Below are positions 26,829 to 35,781 of a DNA stretch of 64,000 bases, piece after piece (the stretch's first letter is position 1; every line of letters starts with the position of its first letter). A program made the translations under genes and the position numbers. Where the stretch lies: the NCBI RefSeq assembly GCF_900099805.1, contig NZ_FNDR01000004.1, forward strand, positions 310,001 through 374,000. Reading direction: 5' to 3'. Under the pieces are notes generated by a model. That model was not told where the DNA came from, did no database searches, and was given only the letters and a program-made list of their open reading frames with translations. Source of the stretch: Variovorax sp. OV700 (GTDB taxonomy: Bacteria > Pseudomonadota > Gammaproteobacteria > Burkholderiales > Burkholderiaceae_C).

Positions 26829-27788
26829 ATGAAGTTCACCCGCCGTACGCTGCAAAGCGCAGCCGCCCTGACCCTGCTGGGCGCCCTTGCCGCCTCGCCC
26901 GCCCTCGCGCAGGACAAGCCCAAGGTCGCGCTGGTCATGAAATCGCTGGCCAACGAGTTCTTCCGCACGATGGAAGACGGCGCCAAGGCGCACCAGAAAG
27001 CGCACGCCTCGCAGTACACCCTGGTCGCCAACGGCATCAAGGACGAAACCGACACGGCGGCTCAGATCAAGATGGTCGAGCAGATGATGGCGCAGAAGAT
27101 CAACGCGCTGGTCATCGCGCCGGCCGATTCGAAGGCGCTGGTGCCGGTGGTCAAGGCCGCCATCGATCGCGGCATCCTGGTGGTCAACATCGACAACCAG
27201 TTCGACACCGCCGCGCTGAAGGAAAAGGCCATCCAGGTGCCTTTCGTCGGCCCCGACAACCGCGCCGGCGCCAAGCTGGTCGGCGACGAGCTGGCCAAGA
27301 GCCTGAAGGCCGGCGACAAGGTCGGCATCATCGAAGGCGTTTCGACCACCTTCAATGCGCAGCAGCGCACCCTCGGCTACCAGGACGCCATGAAGGCCGC
27401 CGGCGTGACGGTGGTGGGCGTGCAGTCGGGCCAGTGGGAAATCGACAAGGGCAACACCGTGGCGGCCGGCATGATGCGCGAGCATCCCGACCTGAAGGCG
27501 CTGCTCGCGGGCAACGACAGCATGGCGCTCGGCGCGGTCGCTGCCGTCAAGGCCGCGGGCAAGACCGGCAAAGTGCTGGTGGTGGGCTACGACAACATCG
27601 GTGCCATCAAGCCGATGCTGAATGACGGCCGCGTTCTTGCCACAGCCGACCAGTTCGCGGCCAAGCAGGCCGTGTTCGGCATCGAGACCGCGCTCAAGGC
27701 GCTGGCCGAGAAGAAGCCCCAGTCGAGCATGCCCGCCGAAGTGAAGACCGACGTGGTGCTGGTCACCAAGTCGTCATCGCCGAAGTAA
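26829..27788 (+). CDS. rbsB: Ribose ABC transporter, periplasmic binding protein
   Basis: A 319-residue type I sugar-binding protein. A Sec signal peptide MKFTRRTLQSAAALTLLGAL ends at an ALA-Q site near residue 27. The mature part starts KPKVALVMKSLANEFF and shows NIDNQFDTAAL and GYDNIGAIKPML, typical of RbsB-like pentose and hexose binders. It delivers sugar to RbsAC. AGGAG lies close before the ATG. It is the first gene of rbsBACRKD and is preceded by the operators. Confidence 0.93.
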   Translation: MKFTRRTLQSAAALTLLGALAASPALAQDKPKVALVMKSLANEFFRTMEDGAKAHQKAHASQYTLVANGIKDETDTAAQIKMVEQMMAQKINALVIAPADSKALVPVVKAAIDRGILVVNIDNQFDTAALKEKAIQVPFVGPDNRAGAKLVGDELAKSLKAGDKVGIIEGVSTTFNAQQRTLGYQDAMKAAGVTVVGVQSGQWEIDKGNTVAAGMMREHPDLKALLAGNDSMALGAVAAVKAAGKTGKVLVVGYDNIGAIKPMLNDGRVLATADQFAAKQAVFGIETALKALAEKKPQSSMPAEVKTDVVLVTKSSSPK

Positions 27789-27817
27789 GCCACCAGAAGA
27801 AAAAGAAAGAGCCGACG

Positions 27818-29458
27818 TTGAACGCATCCGCCGTCATCATGAATACAGGTCTTGCCGCTCCCGTGCTCACTCTGAGTGGGCTAGGCAAGGACTATGCGGC
27901 GCCGGTGCTCGACGACGTTTCTCTTGTGCTGAATGCCGGCGAAGTGCTCGCGCTCACGGGCGAGAACGGCGCGGGCAAGAGCACGCTGTCGAAGATCGTC
28001 TGCGGCCTCGTGCAACCGACGCGCGGGCAGATGGTGCTCGACGGTGCAACGTTCCAGCCCGCATCGCGCCGCGACGCCGAACGCCTGGGCGTGCGCATGG
28101 TCATGCAGGAGCTGGGGCTGGTTACCACGCTGTCGGTGGCGGAGAACCTGCTGCTCGACCGGCTGCCCAACCAGACTGGCTGGATCCGCCGCGGCAAGCT
28201 GCATGAGCTGGCCGCGCGCCAGCTCGCCAAGATCGGCATGCAGAACATCGACCCGGCGACGCCCGTGGCGCGGCTGGGCATCGGCCAGCAGCAGATGGTC
28301 GAGATTGCGCGCAACCTGCAGGACGACACGCGCGTGCTGGTGCTGGACGAGCCCACCGCCATGCTCACGCCGCGCGAGACCTCGCATCTGTTCGAGCAGA
28401 TCGAACTGCTGAAGGCGCGCGGCGTAGCCATCGTCTACGTGTCGCATCGTCTCGAAGAGCTGCAGCGCATCGCGGACCGCGTGGCGGTGCTGCGCGACGG
28501 CCGCCTGGTGGACGTGCGCGCCATGGCCGGCGTGCGTGAATCCGAGCTGGTGCAGCGCATGGTGGGCCGTGCGGTGCACGAACACGAAGGACGCGACCGC
28601 CGCGTGGCCGGACCGGTGCTGCTGAGCGCGCGCGGCATCGGCCGAGCACAGGTCGTGCGCGATGTCGACATCGACCTGCGAGCGGGCGAAGTCATGGGCC
28701 TCGCGGGCCTGGTCGGCTCCGGCCGGACCGAACTGGTGCGGCTGCTGTTCGGCGCCGACCGTGCCGACCGCGGTGAAATTCTTCTCTACGACGGCGCATC
28801 CGATGCAGAGCCGGTGCAGCGCGCCCGCAAGGGCTGGCGCTCGCCGATGCAGGCGATCCGCGCAGGCATCGGCCTGGTCACCGAAGACCGCAAATCGCAA
28901 GGACTGCTGCTCACGCAATCGATCCGCGTCAACGCCACGCTCAGCGACCTGGGTGCGATCTCGCGTGCGGGCTGGCTGCAGCGCGCCAGGGAGCGCGGCA
29001 TTGCGCGGCGCCTGGTGGAACTGCTGCGCATCCGCTCGCGCAGCATCGAGCAACCGGTTGCCACGCTGAGCGGCGGCAACCAGCAGAAGGTGGTGTTCGC
29101 GCGCTGGCTGCATCGCGAATGCAAGGTGCTGCTGCTCGACGAGCCCACGCGCGGCGTGGACGTCGGCGCGCGTGCCGATCTCTATGCCGAACTCGACCGC
29201 ATGACCGACGCCGGCAAGGCGCTCTTGATGGTGTCGAGCGACCTGCGCGAGCTGATGGCCATGTGCGACCGCATCGGTGTGATGAGCGCCGGCCGGCTGG
29301 TCGCGGTGTTCGAGCGCGGCCAGTGGAGCGAGCAATCGCTGCTCGCCGCCGCTTTCACCGACGCGGCAGGACGCACCGCCGCTGCGATAACCCCGACGAC
29401 GGGATCCGCCATTTCCGATTCGAATCCGGCCCAGCCGGCCACCGCCGACACACCATGA
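27818..29458 (+). CDS. rbsA: Ribose ABC transporter, ATP-binding protein (two ATPase domains)
   Basis: A 546-residue double ATPase. Domain 1 has Walker A GENGAGKST, Q-loop MQELGLV, a reduced signature LGIGQQQ and Walker B VLVLDEPTA. Domain 2 has a degenerate Walker A (GLVGSGRTE), as usual for this family, then signature LSGGNQQK and Walker B VLLLDEPTRGVD. The start is TTG at 27818 with an AAAGAG site; the ATG at 27839 is an alternative without a ribosome site. A Thr/Ala/Pro-rich tail of about 35 residues extends the C-terminus. It overlaps rbsC by four bases. Confidence 0.93.
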   Translation: MNASAVIMNTGLAAPVLTLSGLGKDYAAPVLDDVSLVLNAGEVLALTGENGAGKSTLSKIVCGLVQPTRGQMVLDGATFQPASRRDAERLGVRMVMQELGLVTTLSVAENLLLDRLPNQTGWIRRGKLHELAARQLAKIGMQNIDPATPVARLGIGQQQMVEIARNLQDDTRVLVLDEPTAMLTPRETSHLFEQIELLKARGVAIVYVSHRLEELQRIADRVAVLRDGRLVDVRAMAGVRESELVQRMVGRAVHEHEGRDRRVAGPVLLSARGIGRAQVVRDVDIDLRAGEVMGLAGLVGSGRTELVRLLFGADRADRGEILLYDGASDAEPVQRARKGWRSPMQAIRAGIGLVTEDRKSQGLLLTQSIRVNATLSDLGAISRAGWLQRARERGIARRLVELLRIRSRSIEQPVATLSGGNQQKVVFARWLHRECKVLLLDEPTRGVDVGARADLYAELDRMTDAGKALLMVSSDLRELMAMCDRIGVMSAGRLVAVFERGQWSEQSLLAAAFTDAAGRTAAAITPTTGSAISDSNPAQPATADTP

Positions 29459-30450
29459 ACGCAGCCGCTGCTACATCCACCACGACATCCGCTCCGCCCT
29501 CGGCCCTCAAGGGCCAGCTGGGCACCTACCTTGGCTTGACCGTCGTGCTCGTGGGCATGATCGCGCTCTTCGGCGCGCTGAGCGAATACTTCTTTACCCG
29601 CGAAACCTTCATCTCGATTGCCAACGAAATTCCCGCGCTCGCGGTGATGGCGGTCGGCATGACCTTCGTGCTGATCATCGCGGGCATCGATCTTTCGGTG
29701 GGTTCGGTGCTTGCGCTCAGCGCGGCGGTGACGGCCGCAGCCATCCTTCAATGGAAGCTCTCGGTGCCGGCGGCTGCCGCGCTGGGGCTTGCCACGGGGC
29801 TGGTGTGCGGCACCGTGACGGGTGCCGTCTCGGTCGCGTGGCGGCTGCCGAGCTTCATCGTCTCGCTGGGCATGCTCGAAGCGGTGCGCGGCGGCGCCTA
29901 CCTGGTAACCGATTCGCGCACGCAGTACGTGGGCGACGCCATCTCGGGCCTTGCCGCGCCATGGGTCGGCGGCATCTCCGCCGCCTTCGTGCTGGCGGTG
30001 GTGCTGGTGGCCGTCGGCCAACTGGTGCTCACGCGCACGGTCTTCGGCCGGCACGTGGTGGGCATCGGCACCAATGAAGAAGCTATGCGGCTTGCGGGCA
30101 TCGATCCGCGGCCGATCCGCATCATCGTGTTCGCGGCCACGGGCCTCCTGGCCGGGCTCGCAGGGCTGATGCAGTCGGCCCGACTCGAAGCAGCCGACCC
30201 CAATGCCGGCGTCGGCATCGAGCTGCAGGTGATCGCGGCCGTGGTCATCGGCGGCACCAGCCTCATGGGCGGACGCGGCTCGGTGGTCAACACTTTCTTC
30301 GGCGTGCTGATCATCGCGGTGCTCGAGGCCGGGCTCGCGCAGGTGGGTGCCAGCGAGCCGAGCAAACGCATCATCACCGGCGCGGTGATCGTGGTTGCGG
30401 TGATCATCGACACCTTGCGCCAGCGCCGTGCGGACCGTCGCCTGGCCTGA
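29455..30450 (+). CDS. rbsC: Ribose ABC transporter, permease
   Basis: A 331-residue inner-membrane permease of the BPD_transp_2 family with about nine hydrophobic segments. Diagnostic parts are LIIAGIDLSVGSVLALSAAV, FGRHVVGIGTNEEAMRLAGI and VIGGTSLMGGRGSVVNTFFG, the last being the cytoplasmic loop contacting the ATPase. A Ser/Thr/Ala-rich N-terminal stretch precedes the first helix. The ATG overlaps the rbsA stop (ATGA). It forms the ribose channel with RbsA and receives substrate from RbsB. Confidence 0.94.
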   Translation: MNAAAATSTTTSAPPSALKGQLGTYLGLTVVLVGMIALFGALSEYFFTRETFISIANEIPALAVMAVGMTFVLIIAGIDLSVGSVLALSAAVTAAAILQWKLSVPAAAALGLATGLVCGTVTGAVSVAWRLPSFIVSLGMLEAVRGGAYLVTDSRTQYVGDAISGLAAPWVGGISAAFVLAVVLVAVGQLVLTRTVFGRHVVGIGTNEEAMRLAGIDPRPIRIIVFAATGLLAGLAGLMQSARLEAADPNAGVGIELQVIAAVVIGGTSLMGGRGSVVNTFFGVLIIAVLEAGLAQVGASEPSKRIITGAVIVVAVIIDTLRQRRADRRLA

Positions 30451-30474
30451 AGCTGCAAACAAGGGGAACACACC

Positions 30475-31575
30475 ATGGCCACCATCAAGGACGTCGCGCT
30501 GCGCGCGGGGGTTTCGGTTACCACCGTCTCGCACGTGGTGAACGACACGCGCCATGTGAGCGCCAAGGGGCGCGAGCGCGTGGAAGAAGCCATCCGCGAA
30601 CTGGGCTACGTGCCCAACGCGATGGCGCGCAGCCTCAAGAGCAACACCACGTCGACGCTCGGCATGCTGATTCCGAACAGCTCGAACCCCTACTTCGCCG
30701 AGATCGTGCGCATTGTGGAAGACCGCTGCTTTGGCGCCGGCTACACGCTGGTGCTGTGCAACACCGACGACGAGCCCCGCCGCCAGAGCGTGTACCTGCA
30801 GGTGCTGGCCGAGCGCCGCATCGACGGATTGATCGTGGTTTCGACCGGGGCCGGCGACGACGACTCGCTCGTCACGCAACTGCACGGCCTGCGCATTCCC
30901 ACCGTGCTGGTCGACCGCGAGATTGCGGACCCGGCCTGCGACCTGGTGGAAACGGCCCACATGCAGGGCGGCCTGCTCGCGGTGCGCCACTTGCTGTCGC
31001 TCGGCCACAAGCGCATTGCCTGCATCGGCGGACCGGTGGGCGTGATGCCGAGCGAGCAACGCATCGAGGGCTGGCGCATGGCGCTGGCCGAAGGTGGCGT
31101 GACACCGAATGCGGACGCGCTGCTGTGGCGCGGCGGCTTCACGAGCCAGGGAGGCTACGAGGCGATGCACGCCATTCTGCGTACGGAGCAGGCACCGTCG
31201 GCCGTGTTCGTCTGCAACGACCTGATGGCCATCGGCGCCCTGCGCGCTGCGCATGAAAGCGGCGTGCACGTGCCCGATGACCTTTCCATCGTCGGCTTCG
31301 ACGACATCGAGCTCTCGGCCTACACCAGCCCGCCGCTCACCACCGTGGCGCAGCCCAAGGAGCGCATCGGCGCGCTGGCGGTCGACATGCTGCTGGAGCG
31401 CGTGGGCGGCAAGCGGCGCGATGCACGCAAGGTGGTCCTGCAGCCCGAGCTGCGCGTGCGCGCCTCGACCGCGCGCCATGCGAGCTTTCGCGAAGCCGCC
31501 GCACCTTCCGCTTCTTCGCCCTCTTTGTCGTCCACGCCTTCGTCCCCGGAAAACCGAAAGTCCCGCGCCCCGTGA
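30475..31575 (+). CDS. rbsR: LacI-family transcriptional repressor of the ribose operon
   Basis: A 366-residue repressor. The N-terminal helix-turn-helix reads MATIKDVALRAGVSVTTVSHV, and the hinge helix NAMARSLKSN fits minor-groove binding. The effector domain resembles RbsB, with PNSSNPYFAEI and the C-terminal GFDDIELSAYTSPPLTTVAQP. It probably binds the tandem sites at 26740-26763 and is released by ribose. The last 35 or so residues are Ser/Pro-rich and not part of the fold. Its stop overlaps the GTG of rbsK. Confidence 0.9.
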   Translation: MATIKDVALRAGVSVTTVSHVVNDTRHVSAKGRERVEEAIRELGYVPNAMARSLKSNTTSTLGMLIPNSSNPYFAEIVRIVEDRCFGAGYTLVLCNTDDEPRRQSVYLQVLAERRIDGLIVVSTGAGDDDSLVTQLHGLRIPTVLVDREIADPACDLVETAHMQGGLLAVRHLLSLGHKRIACIGGPVGVMPSEQRIEGWRMALAEGGVTPNADALLWRGGFTSQGGYEAMHAILRTEQAPSAVFVCNDLMAIGALRAAHESGVHVPDDLSIVGFDDIELSAYTSPPLTTVAQPKERIGALAVDMLLERVGGKRRDARKVVLQPELRVRASTARHASFREAAAPSASSPSLSSTPSSPENRKSRAP

Positions 31576-32540
31576 GTTCAACGCATCTTTCTTCTTCCAG
31601 CGCCGGCGAGCCGCCGCGCATCGTGGTGCTCGGCAGCCTCAACATGGACATTGTGCTGCGCGTGCCGCATGCGCCGGCCGCGGGCGAAACTCTGCTGGGC
31701 CGTTCGGTCGCGCACATTCCCGGCGGCAAGGGCGCCAACCAGGCCGTGAGCTGCGCGCGCGAAGGCGGCCGGGTGGCCATGATCGGCTGTGTCGGCAACG
31801 ACGCACATGGCCGGGCACTGCGCGAAGCGCTCACGCAGGACGGCATCGACACCACTTCGCTGCGCACCGACGGCGCCGAGCCCACGGGCACCGCGCTCAT
31901 CCTGGTGGAAGACGGCGGCCAGAACCGCATCGTGATAGTCCCCGGCGCCAATGCGCAGGTCGAGATCGACGAGGCTGCGCTGCGGCAGCAGTTGCAGGGC
32001 GCGGCATTCCTGGTGACGCAGTTCGAAACGCCGATGGACCAGGTGGCGGGCGCCATCTCGGTGGCACATGACGCCGGCTGCAAGGTGCTGCTCAACCCAT
32101 CGCCCGTGCAGCCCATCGCCGAGCCGCTATGGCCGTGCATCGACACGCTGGTCGTCAACGAGATCGAAGCGCATGCCTTGTGCGGCCAGGCGGCCGACAG
32201 CCCACAGGAGGCCGCGCTCGCGGGCCAGGCCCTGCGCGCCAAGGGCGTTGCACGCGTCGTCGTCACGCTGGGCGCGCGCGGCGCCGTGGCCATCGACGCC
32301 GACGGCGCGCGCCACCATCCCGCGCCGAAGGTGAAGGCAGTGGACACCACCGCCGCCGGCGACACCTTCCTGGGCGCACTGGCGGTTGCATTGAGCGAAG
32401 GCCAGTCGTTCGACGAGGCCGTTCGCCTGGGCATTCGAGCGGCTGCGCTGTGCATTCAGCAACCCGGCGCCCAACCTTCCATTCCGCAGCGCGATGCCGT
32501 GCTGCACAGCCCCATGCCTCCCGACTGGATCGCTCTGTGA
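31572..32540 (+). CDS. rbsK: Ribokinase
   Basis: A 322-residue PfkB-family kinase making D-ribose 5-phosphate. The N-terminal signature is VVLGSLNMDIVLRVPHAPAA with HIPGGKGANQA, and the C-terminal one is VDTTAAGDTFLGALAVAL with the catalytic Asp. The start is GTG, overlapping the rbsR stop (GTGA). A short Ser-rich leader precedes the first strand. It works directly after the RbsBAC transporter; RbsD supplies the correct anomer. Confidence 0.95.
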   Translation: MSSTHLSSSSAGEPPRIVVLGSLNMDIVLRVPHAPAAGETLLGRSVAHIPGGKGANQAVSCAREGGRVAMIGCVGNDAHGRALREALTQDGIDTTSLRTDGAEPTGTALILVEDGGQNRIVIVPGANAQVEIDEAALRQQLQGAAFLVTQFETPMDQVAGAISVAHDAGCKVLLNPSPVQPIAEPLWPCIDTLVVNEIEAHALCGQAADSPQEAALAGQALRAKGVARVVVTLGARGAVAIDADGARHHPAPKVKAVDTTAAGDTFLGALAVALSEGQSFDEAVRLGIRAAALCIQQPGAQPSIPQRDAVLHSPMPPDWIAL

Positions 32541-32929
32541 AACGTACCGCACTGCTTCACGCCGAACTTTCCCAGGTCATCGCCTCCATGGGCCATGGCG
32601 ACATGCTGGTGATCGGCGATGCCGGCCTGCCGATTCCCGACGGCCCGCGGCGCATCGACCTGGCCGTGACGCGTGGCGTTCCGCTGCTCGCCGACGTCTT
32701 GCAGGCCGTGCTGTCCGAGATGCAGGTCGAAGGCGTGGTGGTGGCCGACGAGGCACTGAATGGCGCCAAGGTTCTGCCCGCCTGGTACCCGCAGTCGCTC
32801 GGCATCGCGCCGCAGACTGTCTCGCACGAGGAGTTCAAGCGGCGCAGCGCGACGGCGCGCGCCATCGTGCGCACGGGCGAATGCACGCCTTACGCCAACA
32901 TCATGCTGATTGCCGGCGTGAGCTTCTGA
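32537..32929 (+). CDS. rbsD: D-ribose pyranase
   Basis: A 130-residue RbsD/FucU-family protein interconverting beta-pyranose and beta-furanose ribose. It shows the family blocks ASMGHGDMLVIGDAGLPIP (with the catalytic His) and RTGECTPYANIMLIAGV near the C-terminus. The GTG start overlaps the rbsK stop by three bases. It closes the rbs operon. Its presence is the best evidence that the operon handles ribose rather than another pentose. Confidence 0.95.
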   Translation: MKRTALLHAELSQVIASMGHGDMLVIGDAGLPIPDGPRRIDLAVTRGVPLLADVLQAVLSEMQVEGVVVADEALNGAKVLPAWYPQSLGIAPQTVSHEEFKRRSATARAIVRTGECTPYANIMLIAGVSF

Positions 32930-32948
32930 GGCGCCGCGCCTTTCCCGC

Positions 32949-33830
32949 CTATTCGAAGCGGTAGTTCGCGCCCACGGCCTGCCCGACCTTGAGCATGTGC
33001 TCCACGCCCTGCAGCACGATGCAGTTCATGCCGAAGGTGATGCGTCCGTCGACGCGCGCATCGGCGCGGTAGGTGCGCAGCATGTCGCCGACCTCGGAGC
33101 TGCTGATGGCGGTGGCCGGATCGATGTCCGGAACCGGGCAGCGGGTGCAGGGCTTCACCGGCTTGAGCTCGGCCTCGCCTTCGTTCGTAGTTATGTGCAG
33201 CGCGTCGACCCGGTCCTCGTCGTGCGACTCGATGCCGGCGAGCACGATGTTCGGGCGGAAGCGCTCGATGCCGACCGCGTCATGGCCCGCGGCGGCCAGC
33301 CGCTCGTTGAGTTCGGCCAGCGAGCCCTCGCTGGCCACCAGCAGCGGATAGCCGTCGGAGAACTGGTTCTCCGCCTCCACGCCGCCGGTCCATTGCAGGT
33401 TCGACAGGCGCTTTTGCTCGGGATCGAAGCGCACCAGACGCAGCGCCTGCGGCTTGCCCGGCTCGGTCAGGAAGTCGCTGAACCACTGGGCGGCGATGTC
33501 GCCCATGTCGTAGGCGGACACTTCGTCTTTCCAGACGCGCGCGCGCACCGGCTTCTCGACCCGGTCGAATGCCAGGTGCAGGGCCAGCATGCCTGGCGCG
33601 CGGAGCACGACTTCCGTCTGCTTCATCTGCGGCCGGATGAGCGCCATGCGCGGCAGCTGCCGCTGAGTGACGAACGCGCCCTGTGCGTCGACCACCATCC
33701 AGGCGCGGTCGAACTCGAGGCCGGTTTCGGTCAGCAGCGCCTCGGGAAGCTCCACCCCCGCGCACGATTTGACGGGGTAGACGAACAGGCGCGCAATGGT
33801 CGCCTCGAGGTCGAAAACTGGCTGTGGCAC
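32949..33830 (-). CDS. MOSC-domain molybdenum-cofactor sulfurase-like protein (YcbX type)
   Basis: A 293-residue protein with an N-terminal beta-barrel domain (from TIARLFVYPVKSCAGVE) and a C-terminal MOSC domain. The likely molybdenum ligand Cys is in KPCTRCPVPDIDP, and the FRPNIVLAG block precedes it. YcbX-like and mARC proteins of this form reduce N-hydroxylated compounds such as hydroxylaminopurine, with electrons from a flavoprotein or ferredoxin. No fused 2Fe-2S ferredoxin domain follows here, so an external partner would be needed. It is convergent with rbsD and divergent from the UbiH-like gene. Confidence 0.85.
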   Translation of the reverse strand: MPQPVFDLEATIARLFVYPVKSCAGVELPEALLTETGLEFDRAWMVVDAQGAFVTQRQLPRMALIRPQMKQTEVVLRAPGMLALHLAFDRVEKPVRARVWKDEVSAYDMGDIAAQWFSDFLTEPGKPQALRLVRFDPEQKRLSNLQWTGGVEAENQFSDGYPLLVASEGSLAELNERLAAAGHDAVGIERFRPNIVLAGIESHDEDRVDALHITTNEGEAELKPVKPCTRCPVPDIDPATAISSSEVGDMLRTYRADARVDGRITFGMNCIVLQGVEHMLKVGQAVGANYRFE

Positions 33831-33904
33831 GTGGGGTTCCTTGGAATTCGGCAGCGATTGTCCCGCATCGTCCCGGCCGGGGGCATAGTTCTTACAATGG
33901 GCCG

Positions 33905-35038
33905 ATGGCCCTTTCCCCTGAAGTTTGCATACGCGGCGCCGGCATCGTCGGCCGCACGCTGGCCCTGCTGCTGGCGCGCGAGCGCGTGCGGGTTGCGCTG
34001 GTGGTTCCGCCTGTCGCGGCCGCCAAGGAAGACATCCGGGCCTATGCGCTCAACACCGCCTCGCGCGCCTTGCTCGAATCGCTGCGTGCCTGGCCCGATG
34101 CGGCGCATGCCACGCCCGTGCGCGAAATGCTCGTGAACGGCGACGAAGGCGGACGCGTCCAGTTCAGCGCCGTGCGCCAGAAGGTCGACGCACTGGCCTG
34201 GATCGTCGACGTGCCGGCGCTCGAGCAGCAGCTGGCCGATGCGGTGCGCTTCCAGCCGCAGGTCGAGGTGGTGTCCGAACCCGTCGCCGCGCCGCTTACG
34301 GTGGTGTGCGAGGGCAAGGCCAGCGCCACGCGCGACGCACTCGGCGTGAGCTACGCCGTCACCCGCTATCCGCAGCATGCGATTGCGGCGCGGCTCGAAG
34401 CGGCCCAGTCGCATGACGGCGTTGCGCACCAGTGGTTCAACGACCATGGCGAGGTGCTGGCCTTGCTTCCGATGGGCGGCGTGCAGAGCCATTCGGTCGC
34501 GCTGGTGTGGTCGGTCGACCAACTTCGCGCCCCCGCGCTGCTGGCGCAGAGTGCCGATGAATTCAACGCCGCCGTGAGCGAAGCCAGCCACGGCGTGCTG
34601 GGCCCGCTTCAGCTCACGAGCGAGCGCGCCGCCTGGCCGCTGTCGCGCGCCATTGCCGACCGCTGGACGGGCGCCATGCCGCAGGCCAAGGGCGCATCGC
34701 AAACCTGGGCGCTGGCCGGCGATGCCGCCCACACGGTGCACCCGCTCGCGGGCCAGGGCCTCAATCTCGGCCTGGCCGATGCGGCCATGCTGGCCGACGT
34801 GATCAAGCAGCGCGAATACTGGCGCAGCGTGGGCGACCCGCGCCTGCTGCGCCGCTACGAGCGCGCCCGCCGCGCCGACGTGCTGCAGATGAGCCTCGCG
34901 ACCGACGGCTTGCAGCAACTTTTTTCGCACAGCATGGGTCCGCTGCCCGTGCTGCGCAACTGGGGCATGCGCGGCTTCGACCGCACGCGCCTCCTCAAGC
35001 ATTGGATCGCCAACCAGGCGATGGGCTTGAAGGCATGA
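33905..35038 (+). CDS. FAD-dependent monooxygenase, UbiH/UbiF-like
   Basis: A 377-residue flavoprotein of the aromatic hydroxylase family. It has the ADP-binding GAGIVG fingerprint at the N-terminus and the FAD ribityl block WALAGDAAHTVHPLAGQGLNLGL near residue 280. The middle DG motif is altered to CEGKASATR. The family includes the ubiquinone hydroxylases UbiH, UbiF, UbiI and UbiM, and this is a short member. A role in ubiquinone ring hydroxylation is likely but not certain. Its stop region overlaps a possible dsbC start. Confidence 0.78.
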   Translation: MALSPEVCIRGAGIVGRTLALLLARERVRVALVVPPVAAAKEDIRAYALNTASRALLESLRAWPDAAHATPVREMLVNGDEGGRVQFSAVRQKVDALAWIVDVPALEQQLADAVRFQPQVEVVSEPVAAPLTVVCEGKASATRDALGVSYAVTRYPQHAIAARLEAAQSHDGVAHQWFNDHGEVLALLPMGGVQSHSVALVWSVDQLRAPALLAQSADEFNAAVSEASHGVLGPLQLTSERAAWPLSRAIADRWTGAMPQAKGASQTWALAGDAAHTVHPLAGQGLNLGLADAAMLADVIKQREYWRSVGDPRLLRRYERARRADVLQMSLATDGLQQLFSHSMGPLPVLRNWGMRGFDRTRLLKHWIANQAMGLKA

Positions 35039-35058
35039 ATCCATCGACCGGACTTTCC

Positions 35059-35781
35059 ATGAAACTCGTACGCAACCTTCTTCTCGCCGCCTGCACGCTG
35101 GGTGCGGCCGTCGCGGCCCTTGCCGGCGAAGCCGAGATCCGCAAGAACCTTCCGGCGCGCATTCCGCAGTTCCCGGCCATCGACGAGGTCACCAAGTCGC
35201 CGCTGCCGGGCATCTATGAAGTGCGCGTGAACGGCTTCCAGATCTACTACACCGACGAGCAGGGCAACTACCTGCTGCAGGGCAATCTCATCGACGTGAA
35301 GGCACGCAAGAACCTCACCGAAGAACGCGTCGAGAAACTCAGCGAAGTCTCCTTCGACAAGCTGCCCGTGAACGACGCCATCAAGATCGTGCGCGGCAAC
35401 GGCAAGCGCAAGCTCGCGGTGTTCGAAGACCCGAACTGCGGCTACTGCAAGCGCTTCGAAAAAGACATGAAGACGGTCGACAACGTCACCGTGTACCTGT
35501 TCCTGTACCCCGTGCTCGGGCCCGATTCGGCAGTGAAGTCGCGCGACATCTGGTGCAGCAAGGACAAGGGCAAGGCCTGGGGCGACTGGATGGAAACCAG
35601 CGCCAAGCCCGCCACCGCGGCAGCCAGCTGCGACGTGGCCGCGCTGCAGCGCAACGTGGAGTTCGGGCGCAAGTACAACATCACCGGCACGCCCACGCTG
35701 ATCTTCAGCGACGGCACCCGCGCCCCGGGCGCCATTCCCGCGGAGCAGGTCGAGAAGCAACTCACCGCTTCCAAGAACTGA
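35059..35781 (+). CDS. dsbC: Thiol:disulfide interchange protein DsbC
   Basis: A 240-residue periplasmic disulfide isomerase. A signal peptide (MKLVRNLLLAACTLGAAV..., cleavage near residue 22-25) leads to the N-terminal dimerisation domain (PGIYEVRVNGFQIYYTDEQG), then a thioredoxin fold with active site C127-G-Y-C130 in FEDPNCGYCKRF and the cis-Pro segment ITGTPTLIFSDG. The Met at 35059 is chosen because it starts the signal peptide; an ATG eight codons upstream overlaps the preceding stop. It overlaps the M61 peptidase start by one base. Confidence 0.92.
   Translation: MKLVRNLLLAACTLGAAVAALAGEAEIRKNLPARIPQFPAIDEVTKSPLPGIYEVRVNGFQIYYTDEQGNYLLQGNLIDVKARKNLTEERVEKLSEVSFDKLPVNDAIKIVRGNGKRKLAVFEDPNCGYCKRFEKDMKTVDNVTVYLFLYPVLGPDSAVKSRDIWCSKDKGKAWGDWMETSAKPATAAASCDVAALQRNVEFGRKYNITGTPTLIFSDGTRAPGAIPAEQVEKQLTASKN

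Noticed and set aside
29182..31581. Minus-strand open frame of about 800 codons across rbsC and rbsR
   Set aside because: It spans two real genes and the gap between them, and its composition (His, Arg, Asp) is that of a shadow frame.
35035..35058. Earlier ATG for dsbC overlapping the preceding stop
   Set aside because: It would place eight polar residues before the signal peptide; the Met at 35059 gives a normal export signal.
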